DNA of 64,000 nucleotides from Stenotrophomonas maltophilia. GTDB taxonomy: Bacteria > Pseudomonadota > Gammaproteobacteria > Xanthomonadales > Xanthomonadaceae. Each line of letters starts with the position of its first letter. Position 1 is the stretch's first letter. A program made the translations under genes and the position numbers. The stretch lies in the NCBI GenBank assembly GCA_900113425.1, contig FOZF01000001.1:1094358-1158357 (forward strand). The letters are read 5' to 3'. Below the pieces are notes generated by a model. The model was not told where the DNA came from. It saw nothing but the letters and a program-made list of their open reading frames with translations, and ran no database searches. Shown here piece after piece: positions 10,449-18,600 of the stretch.

Positions 10449-10820
10449 ATGGCACGCATTCTGATCGTCGACGACTCACCGTCGCAGCTGTTGGGGATAC
10501 AGCGCATCGTCGAGAAGCTCGGGCACCAGATCCTGACCGCCACCGATGGTGCCGCCGGGGTGGAAGCCGCCCGTGCCGAGCTGCCCGATCTGGTGCTGAT
10601 GGACGTGGTCATGCCCAACCTCAACGGTTTCCAGGCGACCCGCACCCTCGCCCGCGACGAGGCGACCCGGCACATCCCGGTGATCCTGGTGACCACCAAG
10701 GACCAGGACACCGACCGCATGTGGGGCATGCGCCAGGGCGCCAAGGCCTACATCACCAAACCGTTCTCGGAAGATGAGCTGTCCGAGGTGCTGGAGCGGG
10801 TGTTCGCCGGCCAGGGCTGA
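10449..10820 (+). CDS. Single-domain response regulator (PilH/CheY-like)
   Basis: 123 aa, one receiver domain and nothing else. The acid pair is D8/D9, the phospho-acceptor D52 (in LVLMDVVMP), the switch residue T82/T83 and the conserved lysine K104 in ITKPF. GGGGAA lies about 7 nt upstream of the ATG. The wording (MARILIVDDSPSQ) resembles PilH, the twitching-motility regulator, but no pil or che gene is nearby, so the partner kinase is unknown. A GTAG-type repeat follows immediately. Confidence 0.88.
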   Translation: MARILIVDDSPSQLLGIQRIVEKLGHQILTATDGAAGVEAARAELPDLVLMDVVMPNLNGFQATRTLARDEATRHIPVILVTTKDQDTDRMWGMRQGAKAYITKPFSEDELSEVLERVFAGQG

Positions 10821-10837
10821 AGCCGCAGCATGCGCGG

Positions 10838-10902
10838 GTAGCGCCGGGCCATGCCCGGCGAGCGCAGCGGGTCAGGAGCCGCCGGGCATGGCCCGGCGTT
10901 AC
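10838..10902. repeat. SMAG/REP-type repeat, facing pair
   Basis: GTAGCGCCGGGCCATGCCCGGCG (from 10838) and its inverted copy CGCCGGGCATGGCCCGGCGTTAC (to 10902), separated by 19 bp. Each unit is itself a hairpin and the two units can also pair with each other. It fills the convergent gap between the response regulator and cbpA. The left head is exact GTAG and the right one is GTAA. Confidence 0.85.
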
Positions 10903-10938
10903 CCCTGGGTTGATTCGCCGAGGGCGCCGCACAGGGCG

Positions 10939-11823
10939 TCAGATTGATTCGCCGAAGGCCTTGGCCAGGTTGCGGTATGCCTTCTTCTGCGCTTCGTCGG
11001 TGGCGGCCGGGGCAATGATCTCCAGCTCGACGATCTGATCGCCATCGGGGTTGCCCGGCAGGCCGCGGCCGCGCAGGCGAAGCTTGCGACCGGCTTCGGA
11101 ATCGGCCGGAATCTTCAACTCCACCGCGCCGCCCAGCGTGGGCACGCTGATGCTGGTGCCCAGCGCTGCCTGCCACGGCGTGACCTGCAGCGAATACAGG
11201 ATGTTGCGGCCATCGACCTCGAACTGCGGATGTGCGGCGTACTCCACCTCCAGCAGCAGGTTGCCGCCGTGGTTGCCCTGCCCCGCCAGACGGATCACCT
11301 GGCCGGGACGGATGCCCTTGGGCACGCGCACATCCAGCTGCCTGCCGTTGACGGTGATGCGCAGGCTGTCGCCGTTGTAGGCAGCCTCCAGCGGCACCGA
11401 CAGCTTGGCGCGGGTATCGCGGTTGGGTGCATGCCCCTGGCTGCTGAATCCCGGGCCCGGTCCCTGGCCACCGCGCTGGCGGGCGAACAGGCTCTCGAAG
11501 AAGTCGCTGAAGCCGCCATTGGGGCCACCACCGCCGAACACTTCCTCGAAATTGAAGCCACCACCACCGTAGTTCGGCGGCACATTGAATTCCTCACCCG
11601 GCCGGTAGCCCTGCGCGCGCAGCTGGTCATAGGCCGCGCGCTTTTCCGGATCGCGCAGCGCCTCGTAGGCTTCATTGACCGCCTTGAACCTGTCTTCGGC
11701 CCCGGCCTCCTTGCTGACGTCCGGGTGGTACTTGCGTGCCAGCCGGCGGTATGCGGTCTTGATCTCCGCATCACCCGCACTCGGTTCCACCCCCAGGGTG
11801 GCGTAGTAATCCTTGAATTCCAT
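10939..11823 (-). CDS. cbpA: CbpA-type DnaJ co-chaperone / curved-DNA-binding protein
   Basis: 294 aa. J domain at residues 1-70 with the Hsp70-stimulating HPD at 33-35. A Gly/Phe-rich linker spans about 78-135 (FNFEEVFGGGGPNGGF). No CxxCxGxG zinc-finger repeats are present, so it is class B (CbpA/DnaJB-like) rather than DnaJ. Two beta-barrel substrate-binding domains follow (LRGRGLPG in the second). It assists DnaK and, in E. coli, binds curved DNA. The inhibitor gene cbpM, often adjacent, is not seen here. Confidence 0.93.
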   Translation of the reverse strand: MEFKDYYATLGVEPSAGDAEIKTAYRRLARKYHPDVSKEAGAEDRFKAVNEAYEALRDPEKRAAYDQLRAQGYRPGEEFNVPPNYGGGGFNFEEVFGGGGPNGGFSDFFESLFARQRGGQGPGPGFSSQGHAPNRDTRAKLSVPLEAAYNGDSLRITVNGRQLDVRVPKGIRPGQVIRLAGQGNHGGNLLLEVEYAAHPQFEVDGRNILYSLQVTPWQAALGTSISVPTLGGAVELKIPADSEAGRKLRLRGRGLPGNPDGDQIVELEIIAPAATDEAQKKAYRNLAKAFGESI

Positions 11824-12084
11824 CCAGCTACCTCGATTCGCTTCGGCCGCGCCGGTGGCGCCGCCCCGGGTTCATTCTACGCGCCGGCGATGCTACGCCG
11901 CCCCTCGTGCGGCCCCGGTGAGGCCGACTGATCCTGCGCAATGCGCCTGCCATCGGCCTGCGCCACGCTGTGGCTGGAACCCTGGCGCGTGCCCCCTGAA
12001 GATGGGGCCTGCACGCGGGGTTTCCAATGTCTTGACGCCCCTGTCCCATCCCGCCCACTAGCCTGCCCCAGCAAGGAGTCCATC

Positions 12085-12567
12085 ATGACCATCCATGTCG
12101 GCGACCGCATTCCGGAAGTGACCCTCAAGCGCATCCGCGAGGGCATCGAGACGCTCGATACGCACTCGCTGTTCGACGCCCGAAAAGTGGTGCTGTTCGC
12201 CGTGCCCGGCGCCTTCACCCCCACCTGCTCGGCCCGCCACCTGCCCGGCTTCGTCGGGAAGTTCGAGGCGTTCCGCCAGCGCGGCATCGAGGTCTACTGC
12301 ATGGCGGTCAACGATCCCTTCGTGATGAAGGCCTGGGCCGCTGACCAGCACGTACCCGAGGGCCTGCTGATGCTGTCCGACGGCAATGCCGAATTGACCC
12401 GCGCGCTGGGCCTGGAACTGGATGCCAGTGCTTCGGGCATGGGCATCCGCTCGCGCCGGTTTGCCCTGTATGTGGACGACGGCGTCGTCCGCGCGGCCTG
12501 GATCGAGCAGCCCGGCCAGTTCGAAGTGTCCTCGGCCGAGTACGTGCTGGAGCACCTGCCCACCTGA
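12085..12567 (+). CDS. Peroxiredoxin (Prx5/hybrid type)
   Basis: 160 aa from the ATG at 12085 with AAGGAG at 12073-12078. The peroxidatic cysteine C48 lies in PGAFTPTCSARHLPGF, the Prx5 signature. A second cysteine (C72, in EVYCMAVND) is the candidate resolving residue, or the enzyme uses glutathione/thioredoxin as in one-Cys types. It reduces hydrogen peroxide and organic peroxides in the cytoplasm. The ferritin-like gene follows 29 bp downstream and probably shares the transcript. Confidence 0.93.
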   Translation: MTIHVGDRIPEVTLKRIREGIETLDTHSLFDARKVVLFAVPGAFTPTCSARHLPGFVGKFEAFRQRGIEVYCMAVNDPFVMKAWAADQHVPEGLLMLSDGNAELTRALGLELDASASGMGIRSRRFALYVDDGVVRAAWIEQPGQFEVSSAEYVLEHLPT

Positions 12568-12596
12568 TCTTCCACCGCAAGAGGAAACGGCCAGCC

Positions 12597-13172
12597 ATGT
12601 CCAATACGCCAGCCAACGCCAGCACGTCCGCCCACCCGCTTCCCGGCATCAGCGACCGCAAGGTCCTGCGCGAACGCGCGCGGCGCAACCTTGAAGATGG
12701 CGCGATCACCGAAAGCTACAGTGCCGACCGCAAGACAGTGATCAAGCTGCTCAACGACGCCCTCGCCACCGAGTATGTCTGCGTGCTGCGCTACTACCGG
12801 CATTACTTCACCGCCAAGGGGATGCTGGCCGACGCGGTCAAGGCCGAGTTCCTTGAACATGCGCAGCAGGAACAGGCGCACGCCGGCAAGCTGGCCGAAC
12901 GCATCGTCCAGCTCGGCGGCGAGCCGGACCTCAATCCGGACACCCTGACCGCGCGTTCGCATGCCGAGTACAAGGAAGGCAGCGACCTGCGTGACATGGT
13001 CCGCGAGAATCTGGTCGCCGAACGCATCGCCATCGACAGCTACCGCGAGATGATCGACTTCATCGGTGATCGCGACACGACCACCAAGCGCATCCTCGAG
13101 GAGATCCTCGCGCAGGAGGAGGAACACGCCGATGAGTTCGCCGACCTGCTGGACGGATGGATCGGGGAATAG
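12597..13172 (+). CDS. Ferritin-like / bacterioferritin-type iron-binding protein
   Basis: 191 aa. A polar leader of about 30 residues precedes a four-helix ferritin-like domain. Candidate metal ligands recur as E-x-x-H pairs: EHAQQEQAHAG in the second helix and EEEHADEF in the last, with LATEYVCVLRYYRHYF in the first. Length exceeds classical Bfr (about 158 aa), mostly because of the leader. It probably stores or oxidises Fe(II), lowering Fenton chemistry together with the upstream peroxiredoxin. Haem binding as in Bfr cannot be confirmed. A GTAG-type hairpin follows the stop. Confidence 0.85.
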   Translation: MSNTPANASTSAHPLPGISDRKVLRERARRNLEDGAITESYSADRKTVIKLLNDALATEYVCVLRYYRHYFTAKGMLADAVKAEFLEHAQQEQAHAGKLAERIVQLGGEPDLNPDTLTARSHAEYKEGSDLRDMVRENLVAERIAIDSYREMIDFIGDRDTTTKRILEEILAQEEEHADEFADLLDGWIGE

Positions 13173-13194
13173 CGCTGCGCGTATCGGATATCGC

Positions 13195-13218
13195 GTGCCG
13201 GCCTGGGCCGGCACCTAC
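13195..13218. repeat. GTAG-headed palindrome overlapping the pbpC stop
   Basis: GTGCCGGCC (13195-13203) and GGCCGGCAC (13206-13214) form a perfect stem. Read on the minus strand the element starts GTAG, and its TAG is the stop codon of pbpC. It sits between convergent genes and could act as a terminator for both. It resembles the GTAG repeats but has a different stem sequence. Confidence 0.65.
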
Positions 13219-15596
13219 CGGAGGACGTTGAAACGTACCTGCGTCCATGCGCCATCGGCAGCCAGCGCGGTCAGCGTATGGGCACCCGGTTCGGCGAACT
13301 CGCGCTGCATCAGCTGTGCTCCCCGGGTCTGTGCGATCCAGCGGCCATCCAGCAGCCAGTCCACTGCCTGCTCGCTGCCCAGCGCGCGCAGCTGCAGGCG
13401 CACGCCGTGTTCGGCATTGGGCGCGCGCGCCAGCGTGGCCCCGTCATTCAGGCCGTCCACGTGCAGCGCCACGCTGGCCTCACGGCCATCGTCGCGGCAG
13501 TCCGGTGACAGCGCCGGCAGCTGCGACAGCTCCCGGGTCGCCTTCGGCAGCCACGGCGACAGCAGCGCCGGCCAACGGGCGATTTCGCGCGCCACCTCCT
13601 CATGGGGCAGACGGCAATCGGCCGAGACGCGCAGACCGGTGCGTGCATCTGCCAGGTAGCGCTGCCGGCCCGGTTGCCAGCGCCGGGCTTCGCGCTCGGG
13701 GAACGTGAGCGGTACGGCGCCGTCGAGCAGGTACGCCGGCATCCGCCGCTGGCACACGGCCGGCGGCAAGCCTTCGGCGCGCTCACCGGTCGGCCAGCAG
13801 ATGTCGCCCTGGCTGACGCTGGCCGGCATCGGTGCCGCCGCCGAATCGCCACGCTGGCGCGGCAGGCTGTCGACCACCTCGAACATCAGCGGCAGCGCGG
13901 TGACCGCGCCGTACTGGCCCGGCAGGGGCGTACCGTCGGGCCGCCCCACCCATACGCCCACGGTGTAATGCCGCGTGCTGCCGATGGCCCAGGCATCGCG
14001 GTAGCCGTAACTGGTCCCGGTCTTCCAGGCAACGCGGGGGCGGCCTCCCACATCGAAGGTGCCCACGCCATACCCCGGACGCGGGTTCGACTCCAGCATC
14101 TCGCGCACGATCCAGCTCGCCCCCGGCGACGCCAACCGCCGCTCGATCATCGGCTCGTCATCGGTGTAGCGCACGCGGCCGGCGATACCGTTGCGGTTCA
14201 GTGCGGCGAATGCCCCGACCAGGTCTTCCAGCCGCGCGCCGGTGCCACCGAGTATCAGCGAGAGATTGGGGGTGCTGCCCGCGGGAAAACGCAGCTGGAT
14301 GCCGGCGTGTGACAGGCGCGCGGCAAAGCGCGCCGCGCCGACCCGCTGCAGCAGGTCCACCGAGGGCACGTTGAGCGACAGGCGCAACGCACTGGAGGCG
14401 CCGATCGGGCCATTGAACGCCATGTCGAAGTTGCCCGGCCGGTAGCTGCCGAAGCTCTGCGGCGCGTCCACCAGCAGGCTCTCCGAGTGGATCAGGCCGT
14501 CATCCAGCGCCATCGCGTACAGGAACGGCTTGAGGGTCGAACCCGGCGAGCGCCAGGCCTGCACCATGTCGACGTGACCCAGGCGCTGGCGATCGCCGAA
14601 GGACAGTGTTCCCACGTAGGCGCGCGCCTGCAGGGTGTGGTTGTCGACCACCAGCAGCGCCGCCGACGTGCGCTCCGGCAGGCTCGAGAAATAGCTGGCC
14701 ACGCGCTCTTCCAGCGTACGCTGCAGGCCGATGTCGATGCTGCTGCGGATGCGCGCCTGGCCGGGGTGTTCCGCATGCAGCCGCTGCGCCAGCAATGCCG
14801 CATGCAGCGGCGGTCGCAGCGACCGCGCCACCACGTTCTCGATGCGTGCATCCTCCACCTCATCCGGTGTCCACGCACCCCGTTCGGCCATGCGTGCCAG
14901 CACCTTGTCACGTGCCTTCTGCGCCGCTTCCGGGTGGCGGTCCGGGCGCAGCCGGCTCGGTGCCTGTGGCAGCACCGCCAGCAACGCAGCCTCGGCATGC
15001 GACAGCTGCGCCGCCGGCTTGCCCAGGTAGGCCCAGCTGGCAGCCTCCACGCCCTCGATGGTGCCGCCGTAGGGCGCACGCTCCAGATACAGGGCCAGGA
15101 TCTCCCGCTTGGATAGATGCGCTTCCAGCTGAAGGGCACGCAGCACCTGCTTGAGCTTGCCCCAGGGGGTACGCGAATGCGGGTCGAGGATGCGTGCCAC
15201 CTGCATGGTCAGGGTCGAGCCACCGGAAACGATGCGGCCGCCGCGCAGCAGCTGGCCGCTGGCACGCAGGATCGCCAGCGGGTTGATGCCCGGATGGCGC
15301 CAGAACCAGCGGTCCTCGTAGGTCAACAATGCCTGCAGGTACAACGGCGAGACGCTGTCGATCGAGGCCGGGTAGCGCCACACGCCCTCGGCATCGGCGA
15401 ATGCACGCAGTGGCGTGCCGTCGGCAGCCACCACCAGGGTGCTGGTATCGCGCTGCTTGGGCAGCGGCGGCGGGAAAGCGACGTCCAGTACCAGCAGCAG
15501 CGTCAGCAGGCCCGCCGTTCCCCAGCGCAGCCACGGCCACAGCGGCCGCAGCCGGCGGCGCAGGTCCGCCCGCCGGGTCGTCATCGCGTTCTTCAT
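13215..15596 (-). CDS. pbpC: Penicillin-binding protein 1C
   Basis: 793 aa from ATG 15596 (a second ATG at 15584 is possible; neither has a strong ribosome-binding site). A short cytoplasmic segment and a membrane anchor come first (WGTAGLLTLLLVLDVAF). The GT51 glycosyltransferase domain has the catalytic glutamate in TYEDRWFWRHPG and the SGGSTLTMQVAR motif. The transpeptidase domain has SxxK (STLK), SLN (in RLSLNVPS) and KTGTS. The family's C-terminal biPBP domain is present. It is a bifunctional, periplasm-facing peptidoglycan synthase encoded directly after yfhM, the usual pairing. Confidence 0.96.
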   Translation of the reverse strand: MKNAMTTRRADLRRRLRPLWPWLRWGTAGLLTLLLVLDVAFPPPLPKQRDTSTLVVAADGTPLRAFADAEGVWRYPASIDSVSPLYLQALLTYEDRWFWRHPGINPLAILRASGQLLRGGRIVSGGSTLTMQVARILDPHSRTPWGKLKQVLRALQLEAHLSKREILALYLERAPYGGTIEGVEAASWAYLGKPAAQLSHAEAALLAVLPQAPSRLRPDRHPEAAQKARDKVLARMAERGAWTPDEVEDARIENVVARSLRPPLHAALLAQRLHAEHPGQARIRSSIDIGLQRTLEERVASYFSSLPERTSAALLVVDNHTLQARAYVGTLSFGDRQRLGHVDMVQAWRSPGSTLKPFLYAMALDDGLIHSESLLVDAPQSFGSYRPGNFDMAFNGPIGASSALRLSLNVPSVDLLQRVGAARFAARLSHAGIQLRFPAGSTPNLSLILGGTGARLEDLVGAFAALNRNGIAGRVRYTDDEPMIERRLASPGASWIVREMLESNPRPGYGVGTFDVGGRPRVAWKTGTSYGYRDAWAIGSTRHYTVGVWVGRPDGTPLPGQYGAVTALPLMFEVVDSLPRQRGDSAAAPMPASVSQGDICWPTGERAEGLPPAVCQRRMPAYLLDGAVPLTFPEREARRWQPGRQRYLADARTGLRVSADCRLPHEEVAREIARWPALLSPWLPKATRELSQLPALSPDCRDDGREASVALHVDGLNDGATLARAPNAEHGVRLQLRALGSEQAVDWLLDGRWIAQTRGAQLMQREFAEPGAHTLTALAADGAWTQVRFNVLR

Positions 15597-15611
15597 TGCA
15601 GGTTGCCAGCA

Positions 15612-15639
15612 GGACGGGCCGCGCCGTCGCGGCCCGTCC
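15612..15639 (-). repeat. Intercistronic hairpin between yfhM and pbpC
   Basis: GGACGGGCCGCG (15612-15623) and CGCGGCCCGTCC (15628-15639): a perfect 12-bp stem with a CCGT loop, no U-tract. It is probably an mRNA stabiliser or partial attenuator inside the operon. Confidence 0.65.
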
Positions 15640-15645
15640 GCGCGG

Positions 15646-18600
15646 TCACGGCTGCACCACCGTGATCGTGGTCGGGTTGCTGCGGCCGACGCCACGCAGC
15701 TGCGGCCGGTACATGTCTTCCACCAGCGGCGGCGGCACCGAGTAGGTGCCCGGGGTCACCGCACGCACCAGGTAGAACACATTGGCCTTTCCGCCGCGCG
15801 AGAGCTTGAGCGCAGCCACGTAGCGGTCGTCGCGGAACTCCTCATGCTTGGTGTCGGCCGCGTCACCGCGGTCGCTGATGGTGATGCCATCGACCACCAC
15901 GTCTGCCCACTGCTTGGCATCGCCCAGGTTGAAGTTCTCGATCTCCAGGCCGGCCGGCAGCAGATCGGTCAGCAGCGCATCCGGCATGGTGGTGTCGGCA
16001 CTGACGGTGACCCGCACGATCAGCGCTTCGCCTTCCTTCAGCGGGCGCGGCGTCCACGGCTTGCCGTCGGTACCGAAGTAGCTGCGCTCGACACCGATCA
16101 CACTGTTGTCCGGCGCGGGCACACTGCGCGGGATGCCGGCCACATCGATGCTGGCGAACATCGGCGGCTGGCCCTGCGGACTGAAGCGCACTCCGCTGGC
16201 CAGTTCGCTGGCGCTGAAGGTGCGGCCGAACAGCTTGCGCTCGCCGATCGATTCACTGTTGCCACCGATGACCAGCTCGCCGGCCACCAGCGCCTTCTGG
16301 TTGGCCGCCAGCGCCTTGCCGAGGCGGGCGATGGCGACCTGCTCCTGCGTGCTCAGCCACATCCAGCCGGCGTTGCGGCGCGCATCCAGGCCGCGGCCGA
16401 GATCGACCGCACGCGCATCCCATGCCGGCTTCGCCAGCTTGTTCTCGTGGGTCAGCGCGATCATCAGCGCATCATCACGGATCGCGCTGCCGTAGTCGCC
16501 GAAGTACGACGGGCGCTCGCTGCTGGACTTGGCGAAGGCAGCTTCCAACGCGGCCTGGCCACGCTTGGCGTCGCCCTGCAGCGACAGCGCCACGCCCAGG
16601 TGGACCAGCGACAGGCCGCCGACCGCCTTGCTGCGCTCGTTGTCGTACAGCGTGCGCAGCGTACCCAGCGGCGCACGGTTGACCCGGGCCAGCACGTAGC
16701 CGGAATACGCCTGGTTGGCGAACTTCAGTTTCTCGCGCTCATCCTGCCCGTAGAACGGGTTGCCGCCGGACAGCAGATCCTCGCTGAGACGGTTCAGTGC
16801 CTTCTGCAGCACGTTGTCCGGTACGGCGAAGCCGGCATCCCGGGCATCGAGCAGGAACTCGGCGATGTACGGGGTCAGCCACGGGTTCACATAACCATCG
16901 TCGCCCCACATCGAGAAGTTGCCGTTGGCCACCTGCATCGACGCCAGACGGCCGAACGCGCCCTCCATGCGTTCGCGGCGGGTCTTGGCATCCAGGCCGT
17001 CTGCGCCGAGCATCGACGACGTGGCCTGGTCCAGGATCAGCGCAGCGTAGCCCTTGCTGGTGGTCTGCTCGGCGCAGCCATACGGGTAATTCAGCGCGCC
17101 CTGCAGGGCACTGGCGAACGGAATCGGGGGCAGCGGGCTGACCAGCAGGCGCGCATTGACCGACTCGGACATCAGGCCATCGGCCAGACCGCTGTCGAGG
17201 CTGACCGACGCCAGCGGGTCGAGCGTGCGTACCTGCGAGCGCAGCACCTGCGGCCATGCCGCACGCACCGGCAGGTCATAGCGGCGATCGGCCTTGAAGC
17301 CATTGCCTTCCACCCGCACCCGCACCTTGGCCACGCTGTGGCCTTCGCGTGCCGACAGCGGGAAGCTCAGCGTGGTCTTCGCATCGGCGTTGAGCTGCAC
17401 GCTGCGGCTGCCCTCGCCCAGGGCCAGCGGTCCCTCGCTGTCCACGCGCACGTTGAACTGGCCCGGCTTGCCGGTGAAGTTCTGCACATCCAGCGTCACG
17501 GTGCTGCGGTCGCCCGGGGCGAGCACGCGCGGCATGCTGGCCTCGGCCAGAATCGGTGCACGCACCACCGTTTCCACGTCGCGCTTGCCGTACTGGTCAT
17601 CGCTGTACACCAACGCCGACACGCGCAGTGTGCCGTTGAAGTCCGGCACCTTGAGGCGGATGCGGGCATTGCCCTTGGCATCAAGCTTGACCGGGCCGGA
17701 GAACAGATCCACGGTCTGCACGCGCGCGGTCGGCCGTTTGGCCTGCGGCAGGGCCTGCAGCGCCATGTCACCGCCGAACTTCAGCTTGCCGGCACCGCCG
17801 TCGAAGCTCTCGATCACCCGGCTGTAGATGTCATAGGCATCGATGCCGAGGCGGCGCTGGGCGAAGAAGTGCGCGCCGGCATCGGGCACGGGGAAACGGG
17901 TGATGTTGAGGATGCCCACATCCACCGCCGACACGGTGACGTGCGCGGCCTTGCCGGCCAGCTGCGGTGCGCTGACCGTCACCGGCAGGTCCTGTTCCGG
18001 ACGCATCTGCTTCGGCGCCACCAGGCCGACGGCCACGGTGCGGCCCCTGCGGTCCATCGGTACGTGCACCACGCCGACAGCGCGCGCCGGGGTGATCTTG
18101 CTCGGCGCACTGCCGCCCCGGAACACCAGCGCGGTGATGTAGACATCGTGGCGCTCCCAGTCAGCAGTGACCGGGATGTTGAAGGTGGCACCGGGCTTGG
18201 CGTCGATGTCCTGCACGTACAGCATGCGATCGGTCTCGACCATCAGGATGCCCTTGCCGGCATGCGGCGGCGTCACCGTCACCTGCAGGGTGTCGCCCGC
18301 CTTGTAGCCGGTCTTGTCCAGGCCCAGCTTGACCTTGTCCGGACGCGCATCGAGACCGCGGTTGTCATCGCCCCAGCTCCAGCCGGCACGGAACGGATAG
18401 CGGCTGGTCAGGCCGGTGCCCGGATCGAACACGTCCACCCGGTACTCGCCCCACTCGACCGGGACATCGAACGCCACCGCGCTGCTGCCGGCATCGACCG
18501 TGCGGGTTTCCTTGTTCTCGAACCGGCGGGTGAAATCGTAGTCCCAACGGTTGTCGTTGAAGGTCCAGTGATAGTCACGCAGCTCGCGCACCAGGGTGAT

